Positions 10,335 through 20,928 of a stretch of DNA of 64,000 nucleotides are shown in pieces. This DNA comes from Fagopyrum homotropicum (taxonomy: Eukaryota; Streptophyta; Magnoliopsida; Caryophyllales; Polygonaceae), in contig BSWB01000004.1 in assembly GCA_033239125.1 (NCBI GenBank), positions 120,909,235-120,973,234 on the forward strand, written 5' to 3'. The translations under genes were made by a program, and so were the position numbers. Under the pieces are notes generated by a model that saw nothing but the letters and a program-made list of their open reading frames with translations, was not told the origin of the DNA and did no database searches. Each line of letters starts with the position of its first letter. The stretch's first letter is position 1.

Positions 10335-12098
10335 CTACGGATCGGTGGTAGTCACTCCGCTCCTAGTTGTGATTGCCATCACCCTTCCCTTAGGGTTGTC
10401 CTCCGTCTTTCCTGGAAGTTTCCCTTGATTCCTAGGAACTTCCTCCGCATGGCTGAACATTTGGTTTTCTAAAACCTTTTGGGCTTTATCAACCTTAGAG
10501 ATTTGATCATCAACCTTAATGATGCGGTTCTCCAAACCTTGAAGCTTTCCCAAGATCGTTTCCAACATGGGATCGGGCTTCTCCTTCCCCGAAGTGTTTC
10601 CTCCATTAGATGTTTGCCCCTGGCTTTTCAAAGGAGTAGAGGAAGAGGAAGGTGGAGTTAGTGAATTCGAATTGGAAGGATAAGAGTTACCGGAATTTTG
10701 TTGATTGGAGCGCCAATTGTTGTTGTTTGAACCCCTATTGTTGTTCCAATTGTTGTTCCGGTTGTTGTTGTTGCCATTCCAATTGTTCCGGTTATTATTC
10801 CGGTTATTGTTGTTGTTGTTGCGGTTTGTGTTCTCACCGCCATTGTTGTTGTTGCCCAAATAGCCAACATCCTTGCCTTGTTGCTTTGGAAAGTTGGTCT
10901 TGATTGCCTCCTTCAACTCTTTGATCTCATTGTTGAGGGAGAAAATCTGATTTTGAGCTTCATGTGTGAGCTTTGCTCCTTGCTCCACACGATTTCCCTC
11001 CACTTTCCGGTGGGAATACTTCTCTATGACTCTTGCTTGCTTCTCAATGAAGTCCCAAGCGTCATCTTCTCTCATGTCCATGAATGTTCCACATGAGAGG
11101 GATTGGAGGTTGAATTGCGTCCTCGCATCCAACCCCTTATAGTAAATCTCCAACAATGCAAGCTTGGATATGCCATGATGAGGGCAATCCAATAACAAGT
11201 CCTGAAACCTTTCCCATGATTGAAACAAACTTTCGTTAGACCTCATGGAAAATGCATTGATCTTACCTCTAAGTTCCACCATTTTGGATGGCGGAAAGAA
11301 TTTGGTGAGGAACTCCGCGGAAAGGTCTTCCCACGTGTCTAGTTTCCCACTAGGAAGAGCTTGGTACCAAGACAACGCTTTCTCCTTCAGGGAGAAGAAG
11401 AAAGGCTTGAGCTTATAGTTGTTGGTAGTCGCGTTCTTCGGCCTCATTGTCTCCATCATACACTCAAAGTTTTGCAAGTGTTGGTGTGGAGATTCAGCGC
11501 TTGTCCCGCCAAATTGGTTTTGGCGAACAAGAGTAATGACTTGAGGGTTGAAGCTAAACCCTTGCACATCATCAGCATTAAAGTTCACGCCCAAACGGCG
11601 CGGTTGTTGTGTTGGATCCATCCTTTGGCCAAGAGTTCTTGGCTCATCATCTACACGTTCGATCCTCGTATTCCTAGGTGGAACACGACGATTAGCAACT
11701 TCCTGAGGATGAAAAGGATTCAAATTGATCGTGGGATCAATTTCCTCTAGCGGTGGCATGGAAGAATCACTATCATCAGCGGATGAATGACTTCTTCTTC
11801 TTGATCTTGATCCCCTCCTTGAGGATTTCTTGCTCCCCTTATTCTTAAGGTTGCTTATTTCTATCCTCATCTGGAACATCATATCTTTTAGATCGTTAAC
11901 TTGAGATTGATGACGATCCATTTCATCCCGGAGAATATTCTCATTCCATTGGAGTTGAGCTTCTTTCTCCGCTAACTCCGCTTGAAGATCACGTTCGTGT
12001 TCTTCAGCCATCTTCTTTTCCTTGCGCTTTTGCCTTAAAGTCCTCTCAAGCTCTTGATCGAGAGGTAAGAGGTCTCCGGTGTTCCTAGACCTGCGCAT
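10335..12098 (-). CDS. gag: Element 1 gag
   Basis: 587 codons from ATG at 12098 (MRRSRNTGDLL) to TAG at 10335. Residues ~15-90 form a charged coiled coil. Residues ~160-355 are the retrotransposon gag domain (TLGQRMDP, FFFSLKEKALSWYQALPSG, EFLTKFFPPSK, SWERFQDLLLDCPHHGI). A long Asn-rich tract follows at ~410-470, where a CCHC zinc knuckle would be expected; none is visible. The C-terminus has the KAQKVLENQMF block and an RVMAITTRSG block. Element 2 gag (18646) is homologous and starts with the same MRRS. In that copy the frame runs into protease without a stop, so the TAG here is probably a mutation. Confidence 0.88.
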   Translation of the reverse strand: MRRSRNTGDLLPLDQELERTLRQKRKEKKMAEEHERDLQAELAEKEAQLQWNENILRDEMDRHQSQVNDLKDMMFQMRIEISNLKNKGSKKSSRRGSRSRRRSHSSADDSDSSMPPLEEIDPTINLNPFHPQEVANRRVPPRNTRIERVDDEPRTLGQRMDPTQQPRRLGVNFNADDVQGFSFNPQVITLVRQNQFGGTSAESPHQHLQNFECMMETMRPKNATTNNYKLKPFFFSLKEKALSWYQALPSGKLDTWEDLSAEFLTKFFPPSKMVELRGKINAFSMRSNESLFQSWERFQDLLLDCPHHGISKLALLEIYYKGLDARTQFNLQSLSCGTFMDMREDDAWDFIEKQARVIEKYSHRKVEGNRVEQGAKLTHEAQNQIFSLNNEIKELKEAIKTNFPKQQGKDVGYLGNNNNGGENTNRNNNNNNRNNNRNNWNGNNNNRNNNWNNNRGSNNNNWRSNQQNSGNSYPSNSNSLTPPSSSSTPLKSQGQTSNGGNTSGKEKPDPMLETILGKLQGLENRIIKVDDQISKVDKAQKVLENQMFSHAEEVPRNQGKLPGKTEDNPKGRVMAITTRSGVTTTDP

Positions 12099-12176
12099 GA
12101 ACTCAAAAAGATATCAAATAACAAGGGAGAAGCTCCCAAGCTTGACAACCGATAACCGAATTCGGCCTAGACCAAA

Positions 12177-12194
12177 TCCCCGGCAACGGCGCCA
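12177..12194 (-). promoter_or_regulatory. Primer binding site (tRNA-Asp type)
   Basis: On the minus strand TGGCGCCGTTGCCGGGGA, an exact complement of the usual plant tRNA-Asp 3' end, begins 6 nt after the LTR. The same 6-nt spacing is found in element 2. This is the minus-strand DNA priming site and is typical of the Athila lineage. Confidence 0.85.
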
Positions 12195-12200
12195 AAAACT

Positions 12201-13904
12201 TTTTCGCCACTTAGCGTGCGTGCAAATAAGCTTTAAATTTATAAAACTAGAATCAAGCAAGCGAACCCGCAGTGTACGGATCGACGTAGTTAAGCAAGAA
12301 TTTCAGAGTATCGAACACAGGGATTTGGGGGGTTAAATCCAGTTGTAGATTATCAAGCGAGTAAATATAAGAGCTTTTTGAATTATTGGGAAAACAACAA
12401 TCCTAAAGATCCAAGTATCCAACTGTGGTAATCGATTCAAGATATACTAATGATGTAAGGACAGAGTTAAGATATGCAAAGGTATGCTAATGTAAGGTAA
12501 GCGTACGGTGAAGTTCCAAAAACCTTATATGACTCACCTACAAGAAACTCTCTATACAGGTTGTTGAGGCTTCAATATAGAAAGATTCTAAAGACAAGAA
12601 TTAATCTCAAATACCCAAACTTGTAACCCAAGGATCAAGACTAACTAAACCGATTAAGGTTGTGACACTCACAATCGGGGTAGAGGTTGTTGAGGCTTCA
12701 CTACCACCTAGAAAAGGCAAGCCTAAACTAAGTTAAAGCAAATCTTTAACTTTGGATTGAAGTAAAAGCAAGTTCGTAACTTAACACAGGATTATGGCTA
12801 GTTCTTGAGTTCCATGGCCGTGGAAGCTCAAGAACAGACCGTGGATTAAGGTTCGTCGGCGATTCTCTCTAACTCTCAGGGTCCAATCTGTTTACGATCG
12901 ATCTATCATCATCTAAGCCACAACTATCAACCCTTCACCTTAGAATTGTTAAGGGTTTTTAGCCAACAACAGTCATATTGATATCAAATTCAAGAATTAA
13001 AAGATTGAAAGATGAAAACTTCCGAAAACTTTCAATAAACTTCAAACCAATCTCAAAGTCACAATCAAGAACAAATATCGTCACTCGATTCGGAATAAAA
13101 CAAACAAACACAATCTTAGATAAGAAGGAAGAACGGGATGTCAATCCGTCTTCTAAATCAAACCTAAGCAAGAAGCGAAATCTTCTTGCAAACAATCTTC
13201 AAAATCTTCGATCTTCCGTCAATCCGGAAATCGCCAATAGCAATGCGCCAAAATCTCTCAACAAAATCTCCGCCAAATGCGAAATTAGGGCAAAAGCAAG
13301 GTGTAAGCGAAGGTCTAAGCAGCGGTGACGGAATCTCTCTTCGTCCGTCCTTTTATAGTGTAAGATAAAATATCGGCCCGGCCCAATTGCGTAGGAGATC
13401 GTGGCTTAAAGTATGGCAAAAAAGATCGCCAAGATCACGGTCGTGGAAGGGTTCCACGGCCATAATTTAGAGCGTGGAAATCAACACGGTTTGAACCATC
13501 TTCTCCACGGCCGTAGAAGTTGCTGGAATGAACCACGCTTCCTTAGCCATGGTTCCACGGCCGTGGAACTGAACGTGGAAAGTGGTACGACCGTATTTTA
13601 GAGCGTGGTTTAGGGCAAGAACGTGATTCTTCCCTAGCCTCGTGCATTCCTCAAGTTGGCACTCCCTTAGCTTCTATGAATGTCCTCAATCCATGAACAT
13701 TGCTCAATAACTCCATCCTTACTCGATTCCACTCGGAAATAGCTCTCAATTACCTATAATCAACATAAAGCTTGTGTAGATCTCTATATCGACATTATAG
13801 ATAAACTAGCTCACAAATGCATCAATGCTCAATCAATGACTATCAATATGAATCAAATACACTTAGAAAATGAGCCTAAAATATCACAATATTTCATGCT
13901 AACA
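12201..13904 (-). mobile_element. Element 1 5' LTR (1704 bp)
   Basis: It begins TGTTAGCATG at 13904 and ends at 12201, set by the 6-nt spacing to the PBS. Two palindrome clusters are present: 13430-13595 (perfect 16-bp core at 13553-13568) and 12796-12844 (compound palindrome with arms GTTCTTGAG / CTCAAGAAC). The flank beyond 13904 is another Athila LTR. The terminal CA seen in sister LTRs (GCGAACA) appears decayed to GCGAAAA here. Confidence 0.85.
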
Positions 13905-15338
13905 TTTAGCCAACAACACACATTCAAATCAAGAAAGATATATGAAGAATTCAAGAAAACCATAAACCAATAAAACTAAAAGAAAAGTAAAAAAAATAAT
14001 TATCTAGATGTCTTCAATATCCAAAAGCAAAAGCAAACCAATAATAAAGATCCAATCTTTAACCCAAAAGCAAAATAAATCAAGAATCTAAATCTTCCTT
14101 CCAAGAATCCTTCACAAATTCTTCTCAAATTGAATCCAAAAGTATTGTAGCCGTCTTCTATGGGGCTTGAATCTAAGCATGATAGAACGTGTCAAGTCCT
14201 ATCAGCCGTTGACGTCCGGACAGAGCCCTTAGATCGCTGCAAGCCTTCAAGACTTATAGGAAAAGTGTTTTTCCTATAAGTCTTTAAGGCTTTAATGATA
14301 GAAACCTCTGGTCAATCTTTTAATGATCTCGGCCGAGATTTCTTCATTGTCGGACCGAGATTTATATTGTGCACTTGTCTTCCTTAGCTCTTTTTTTCCA
14401 TCCTTTTGTGATGTCCTAGCCCTCCTTTTATGCTCAACCATGATCCACCTTGATCTTTAGTCTTCATATGCTCCATTTCACTCCAAAATCCGCCAAATCA
14501 CCTACATATACAACAAAGGTCGGCCAACAAAACTTCAAGTTGCTTCAAACAACAAAGGTAAGGTTTCAAGAATACACTACAAAACTTCCTTAGTTCAGAT
14601 CCAAGTTTAGAACTTCAAGTATATTTCCAAAAACACTCTCCAAATCTCAATATTCAAGTTTTGTTACAAAACTTCTCTCTCCCAAAATGAGTCTAAGACA
14701 TAAAAATTGACATAGAAGGGGACTTCTAGCTAGAGAGAATCAACAATCCAACTATTATACTCCATCTCAGGAAAAGCAAAGGTCGGCCAACAACTTCAGA
14801 AAAGACATCATAAAGCTACACAAAGAGCGAATATCGGCCATCTATGGACAATCTCGGGCGAGATTCTGGCCAACGTCGGGGTTGAGATTCCGAAGTCTTC
14901 AAGTTGGCCTTCATATCGTGGTAATCGCGGGCATGCACATTCTTTAAATCTCGGGCGAGATTTTTGAGTTTGATCGAGATTGCTCTCGACTTAGCAAATT
15001 TTGCCGGTGCAAAACAAACTGCGGCCGAGATTCATCTTACATAGCCGAGGTTCCAGAGAAAGTTCTTCTTTGCTCCATTGCTTGATCCTTTGGCTTGTTT
15101 CCTTGATTCCTTAGAGTCCCTAGCACGCACCATTCCGAGGCTTGATCCTCACAAGTTTCATTTAGGTCCAGAATCCGCCAAAATACCTGAAAAATCGACA
15201 AAAGCTCATGTAGACATCTATTTTATCATAATGAACTCAATCAAGCACAAATGGCACGAACTAATGCTAATATATGCAAAACAAAGGGAAAATCTACCTG
15301 AATGCATGTCTAAACTATGGTCATAAATCATGTTATCA
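13905..15338 (-). mobile_element. Fragment of a different Athila LTR
   Basis: On the minus strand it starts TGATAACATGATTTATGACC at 15338, close to the element 2 LTR start. No polypurine tract lies outside it, so it may be a solo LTR. It is interrupted at 13904/13905 by element 1. Its palindrome family is ATCTCGGCCGAGAT: perfect copy at 14326-14339, with degenerate copies or half-sites around 14361, 14855, 14875, 14952, 14975, 15022 and 15043. Confidence 0.7.
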
Positions 15339-16390
15339 ACGGTCAAACAGCGATCAACCACCATTACTCAAATTGATCGAAGATAGTGTTTATGGGAGGG
15401 CTAAAATAGCCATAGCGAGGCACCCCATGGTTATATATACGTAGGGAAGTCTTCCCGATCTCCGGTGGTTTGTGAAGGGTTTTTTTGTTTTGTTTAGAAG
15501 ATCCAAGTGAAGAGAATGAATGACTAACACACATCTTATCAAAGATGTGTTTTCAATTTTGTTTGTTATTTGTGATGACAAGGAATTCCTCTTAATTATG
15601 CCTTACAATTTGCTAGATCTCTCTTGCTCAAAAAAGAGCGTTTTTTGTATTCTTCCAATTGTTATATTTACAAGATATCAGATTGTGAACGTTTTTGCAA
15701 GACTTGGAGAGGACAAAGGAAGAAGCCCATATTCAACCTTGCAACGATGACCCAAGGGGGCTGCAAAGGAGCCAAACCCATGACCACCCATCCGAAGGGA
15801 AAGATGCCAAGGAATTTGGACAACCTATAAGCATTTGGAGAAGAGGAAAAAGGAAGTGAGTGGATGCTCTTTTGATTTCTGGACCTATCATCGGATTTGT
15901 TTTTGTTTCTACTTTTATCAAAAAGGAAACGTGAGGGGATGAAAGTAGGTTGTTTTACGTTTCATTGGGAAGAGGGGTGAAAGCCTTCTAATGTTAGTAT
16001 GAGGTTTTTTAATCCATATGTGTACGTGTTTTCTCCCCCTTTCCGTCTTTTGTAATAAACTAGTGTGATAATCGTATATTGTGTCGGTTAACGATTAAAA
16101 GGATAAACTATATTATTGAAACAAATCGGAAAAATTATCATTAATCATTATATGATCAAGAAAGGAAAGTGTTACATACAAACAACACCGGTATTACAAT
16201 AAAATGAAATGTTAAATGTTAATTTAGCGATTAAAGTACGACATAACTGAGAAAAAAAAACTATTTACATCCATTTAAGAGTTGTCTTGGTTGCTCTTTG
16301 ATTCTTCATGGCGGTGAACAAAAATTCGGACTTGTAATTGATGTAGACAAAATCGACACAAATTCAGATTAAACTAATTGAACACATGGT
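15339..16390. other. Unique region, no gene recognised
   Basis: AT-rich unique sequence. Short reading frames (for example 15520-15750 and 15733-15921) show no recognisable motifs. A small hairpin (ACACATCTT / AAGATGTGT) lies near 15531-15552. Nothing else can be supported. Confidence 0.5.
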
Positions 16391-16516
16391 TTATCTTTTT
16401 GACTTCCCTCCCTGATCACCTGAATGCGCCTTCAGCGACAATGGGATTGAGAACTTCATGCAGAATATTCCTGCTATAACTCCAAATATAGGTACCGCAA
16501 TCCAAAACTCTAGCAG
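16391..16516 (-). CDS. Possible terminal exon of a membrane-protein gene
   Basis: On the minus strand a good acceptor (TACGTATTGGCAG) precedes a 41-codon frame ending in TAA at 16391-16393. The peptide starts with a hydrophobic segment (LLEFWIAVPIFGVIAGIFC) and ends in a basic tail (GGKSKR). This looks like the C-terminal transmembrane end of a protein, but I do not recognise the family. Upstream exons would lie to the right, where element 2 now sits. It could also be chance. Confidence 0.3.
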   Translation of the reverse strand: MLEFWIAVPIFGVIAGIFCMKFSIPLSLKAHSGDQGGKSKR

Positions 16517-16694
16517 CTGCCAATACGTATCAACTAAATAATACATGAAAAATAGTTTAGTTGCCGACTATAACTGATTTGTTAGCTAAATTGGAAGCCA
16601 TTGCACTCCAAAATCCACCCCTTCATAACAAAGGACACATTAAAGATTGTCAATGTGAAGTATCAAAAGGACACATTGAACGTTCAGCTTGTTA

Positions 16695-16699
16695 GAGGT
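16695..16699. repeat. Target site duplication, left copy (GAGGT)
   Basis: GAGGT immediately precedes the 5' LTR of element 2 and is repeated at 27915-27919 after the 3' LTR. A 5-bp duplication is normal for Ty3/gypsy integration. Confidence 0.92.
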
Positions 16700-18503
16700 T
16701 GATGACATGATTTATGACGTTAGTTTAGGCATTCATTTAGATAGTTTTTTCCGTTATTCATGCATAGTTTGGCATTAGTTCGTGACGTTTACGCTTAATT
16801 CATCCACATTGTCGGAATAGACGTCTACACAAGCTTTTGTCGGTTTTATAGGCATTTTGGGGAGCTCTTGGACTTAATCGATACATTCGAGGATCATTCC
16901 TCGTGATGGCACACTTCCGGACTCTTTAAGGAGCAAGCTAGGAGCAAAGAAGAACACAAAAGACCTTGTTGGTGCATGCCTTGCACCAATTCATGACTTG
17001 GTGATCCAAGGAGGGTTTCTGGTGCAGAACCACGGCCCAGAGGGCCTTTCCACGCCCGTGGTTTTGCCCGTGGTTTCTGTCTGGACAGCCTTGACACTTG
17101 TCACACGATTTCTTTGCCCGACCTTTGCTTTTCTTGGTTGAGTGTGGACTTGAGAAAGCCTGCAGGCTGGCTAGAGGACTCTATCTCATCATCCATTGTG
17201 GAAAAGAAAAGAAGCACAACAAAACACTCTCATTTGGAAGAAGAACAACATCATCAAACTTAGATCTAGAGTTAGACTTTGAAGGATTTTTAGTGACTTT
17301 TGTTGAGGAGCTTTTGGAAGCATTGTAAGGAAGGTTTTGGACTGTGTTTGAAGGGTTGTAAGTCTTGTTTAATCTCATATTCAGCTAAGATTATTTGCTT
17401 CTTTTCACTCTTATTTCAATTTCTTGATATGAAACCCATGTATGCTTGTATGATGATTCTAGATCTTGAGATGCATGTTATTGGCTAAGTAATTGTGATT
17501 CTAGGGTGATGAACAGAAGGTTATCGCTTGGATAATGATAGAATAGACTTTAATTTACCTTTTTATGACTTGCATGCTCGAAACCTAACCCCCGATTAAA
17601 ACCACGGCTTGTTCCTCCGAAACCACGGCCGTGGATGTGTATGATCAGCCCGTGGTTTTGCTCTGTTGTACTATTATTGATGAATCTAAATGTTAGGATG
17701 TTAGATTATTGAAATTCTAGTGTTTGTTAAGCCTTATCTAGCTTAGGGTGACCTAATGCTAGCAAACTAAGTTAGGGAAGAGACTTACCCGGTAATTCCC
17801 GATCTTAGATATCATAGATGACGAACTTTAGGTAGTAGTGAGCCTCGCAAGCCGCTATTGGACTGAGTGTGCTAGGATTGTTGCTTAGGACTTGCCTTTC
17901 CGAGACTTACCCGGTAAGGAGAGGTTTGACCCCTAGATAGCAATCCGGTTTGTGTAGAATTCTCGTCCTTAGGTTCCTAGAGACTTACCCGGTAATAGGA
18001 CCTTAGGTGCGGGATTAGTGGACTATGAGACCTACCCGGTGATTGATCCCATTGGAGAAACACCCTTTCTCAATATACCGTAGCTTGTCCAAGGTTGATT
18101 AGAAGCTTGAGTCCAATGCCATAACCGGAAGTCTCAATCCCTAGAATCCGCTTTTCTTACTTTGATCTCACATCTTGTGTTTGTGTTGCTTGTTTGTGTT
18201 GCTAGTTTGAGTTGTTGTTTGATTTATAATCTTTCATGATTTCTGATCTTTGTTTGATCACCATAAAAACCCAACCAAAAATATCATGATTTTCATTTCT
18301 TTATTTCTTTCTCTTTTCTTAGACTAGATTTGCACTATCTATGATTACTTGTTTGATTTGATTTTACCTTAGTCTTTGTGTTCGACCTCGGAGTACTATC
18401 CTTACTACAAAATGACCCAGACACTGTGGGTTCGCTAGGAGTTAGGAGAATATATCGAGTTATAAATTGTAAGGCTTTTGTGCTATACATCTCTAGCGTA
18501 ACA
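16700..18503 (+). mobile_element. Element 2 5' LTR (1804 bp)
   Basis: TGATGACATG at 16700 to TAACA at 18503. Palindrome cluster one at 17030-17070 has half-sites of the CCACGG / CCGTGG type. Cluster two at 17600-17655 has a perfect CCACGGCCGTGG at 17623-17634. A repeated phrase GACTTACCCGGTAA recurs (about 17780, 17905, 17982) in the downstream half; it also recurs in the LTR of element 4 (about 56455, 56570, 56650). Confidence 0.93.
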
Positions 18504-18509
18504 AGTTTT

Positions 18510-18527
18510 TGGCGCCGTTGCCAGGGA
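18510..18527 (+). promoter_or_regulatory. Primer binding site (tRNA-Asp type)
   Basis: TGGCGCCGTTGCCAGGGA begins 6 nt after the LTR. It differs at one position from the element 1 site. Confidence 0.85.
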
Positions 18528-18645
18528 CTAGGTCTAGATTGAATCATTGTGTGTGATTGACTATAGTGTAGGTTGTTCTTGTTGCTTTTGATCTTGTTTG
18601 GTTTGTTTCTTTGATTATTCAGGAAATCTCTTATTCTTTTGGTGC

Positions 18646-20928
18646 ATGCGAAGATCTCATGGCAATGATTTAGCTCCATTCGATCCCGAACCGGAGAAAA
18701 CCCTTAAGACTAGATCCAAGGGCACTAATAATAAGAAGGGGATTACCGGAAGAGATCTTCAAGCTGAGTTGAATGATGCCTTAGAGCAAATTAGGCTAAG
18801 GGATGAAGCCTTGGAGAATGAGAGGAGACTTGCAAATGAGAGGCGAGAAGCAACTAGGAGGGAAATTGAAGAGATTAGGCAAGCTCTTGTGCAAAGGGAG
18901 CTTAATCTTCGTCAATCACCACCGCAGCCGGCAGTACAAGTACAGAATGAGCCAATCATTGTTGAGGATCCACAAACGCTAGGGCAACGTATGGATCCAG
19001 CCCAAAGAGTGCACCGTCCGGGTGTAAACTTAGGAGATCCAGCAACCCATGACTACGAGCTCCACACTCAAGTGCCACAAATGATCCGGCACAATCAATT
19101 TGGAGGGATGGAAGGAGAGTATCTTTATCAACACTTGATGAATTATGAGATCTTGATGGAGACTCTAAGGCCACCTAGATTAGAGAGCAATAACCACAAG
19201 CTTAGGGCTTTCTCCTTCTCACTTAAGGATAAAGCCTTGGCTTGGTACCAATCCATTCCACTAGGACGAGTTGGTACTTGGGAGGAGATGACAACCGAAT
19301 TTCTTACAAAGTTCTTCCCACCTTCCAAGACAACCGAGCTAAGAGGGAAGATCAATGCCTTCGTGATGAAGGATAAGGAGAGCCTATTCAAATCTTGGGA
19401 GAGGTTCAAAGACCTCATCTTAAATTGTCCACACCATGGGATACCGAAGATAGAGCTATTGGAGATTTATTTCAAGGGGCTTGATGAGGATAGTCAATTC
19501 AAGCTCCAATCACTTTCCGGAGAAACATTCATGGAGAAGAATGTGGATGAGGCTTGGGATTTTGTAGAGAAGCAAGCCTTGGTGATAGAGAAGTACTCCC
19601 ATAGGAAGAGTGACGGGAGGAAACCGGGAGCATATGAAGTAAGTGAAGTCACCATGAACAACTACAAACTTGATGCAATCAACAATGAGCTTAAGTCCTT
19701 GAGTGAGTTGTGTACCACAACCTTAAAGAGCCAAGTAAGTCCTCAAGTGCAAGTTCAAGCCAACTTGGCTTCCAAGGAGGAGGATGTTAACTACATGGGA
19801 AGGGGCAATTCCAACAATTACCAAGGTCCTAGGAACTTCAACAACAACAGCCGGCATTACAACAATGACCGGCCTAACCACAACCATCCCGGGTTCTCCT
19901 ATTCTAACCCGAATGGTGCCTTGAACCCTCCCACTTCAACAAGCGCAGCCCCACCACCTAAGGCTTCACAAGATCCTCCACCCGGTTTTGCTCAACCTCC
20001 AAAGGATAGGACCGAAATGATGTTTGAACAATTGCTAGGGAGGTTGAGTGGGCTTGTGAGCACGGTGACATCCATTTCCAAGGCTCAAAAGGTGCTAGAA
20101 GCACAATTGTTCCAAAAGGAGGGTGAGGCACAAAGGGATCCGGGAAAGCTTCCCGGAAGGACCGAGGACAATCCAAGAGGCCAAGTGTTGGCCAATACCA
20201 CAAGGAGTGGGCTGAGCATGAAAGAGCCCTCGCCCAAGGAGAATGACAAGGCGAAGCAAGTAGTAGTGGAGGAAGAACCATTGCAAGAAGAAGGAGGCAA
20301 GAGCAAAGATGATGAGCCAACATACGTGGCACCTCCTCCATACAAGCCACCACTACCATTTCCACAATCACGAGCAAGAGCTCATTTGGATAAACATTTC
20401 GGTAAATTCCTTGAACTCATGTCTAAATTACATATTAATATTCCGTTCATGGATGCAATTCTAGGTATGTCGGCCTATGGAAAATTTTTGAAAGAGATAC
20501 TCTCCAACAAGAGGAAGTTGGGGGAGTATGGAGAAGTGAGGATGACAAAGAGGTCTTCCGAGTTGATTCAAACTATGAGGGAGGAAATGCTTCCTAAGCT
20601 GCGAGATCCGGGGTCTTTTTGTATGCCAATTGGAGTGGGAGAAGTGAAATATGAGGCCCTATGTGACATTGGAGCAAGTGTAAGCATTATCCCGCTTGCA
20701 CTTTGCAACAAGGTTGGGCTAGGAGAACCAAAGCCGGTCAAGATGACCCTCTACATGGCGGACCAATCCATCACTCGCCCCGTGGGGATCCTAGAGGACA
20801 TAGTGGTTCATCTTGGGAAGTTCTATGTGCCAATCGATTTCGTTGTTTTGGACATCCCGGCGGACTACCCGGTTTCTATCATTTTGGGAAGGCCATTCTT
20901 AGCCACATCCGGATGCTTAGTGGATTGA
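18646..20928 (+). pseudogene. gag: Element 2 gag-protease frame
   Basis: The start ATG at 18646 (MRRSHGNDLAPFDPE) is chosen by homology with element 1; the frame is open from 18598. It contains an N-terminal coiled coil (about residues 25-85), the gag domain (TLGQRMDPAQ, FSFSLKDKALAWYQS, EFLTKFFPPSKTTELRG, SWERFKDLILNCPHHG), a DVNYMGRGNSNN block followed by an Asn-rich region without a zinc knuckle, then without any stop the SKLHINIPF block and protease (CDIGASVSIIPLALC). TGA at 20926 replaces the Cys codon found in element 1 (a TGC-to-TGA change) just after the protease. Confidence 0.9.

Larger units (their letters stand above)
4355..13904 (-). mobile_element. Element 1: Athila-lineage Ty3/gypsy element, 3' end rearranged
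   Basis: Order on the minus strand: LTR (13904-12201), PBS (12194-12177), gag, protease, RT, RNase H, integrase, hairpin, spacer, ORF3. The fused gag-pol frame, tRNA-Asp PBS, FMDD catalytic motif and third ORF define the Athila lineage. At 4350-4354 the element is joined to an inverted copy of its own 3' end (1408-4354). Lesions seen: TAG between gag and protease, one frameshift in RNase H, one stop in ORF3. It inserted into another Athila LTR (13905-15338). Confidence 0.88.

Noticed and set aside
10335..10337. TAG between gag and protease as a programmed readthrough stop
   Set aside because: In element 2 the same frame runs through this position without a stop, so a simple mutation is more likely.
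10652..10903. Cys-rich plus-strand ORF
   Set aside because: It is the antisense shadow of the Asn-rich codons of element 1 gag (AAT/AAC runs); it has no start context or homologues of its own.
15531..15552. Short hairpin as a terminator or microRNA precursor
   Set aside because: The stem is too short and there is no supporting context.
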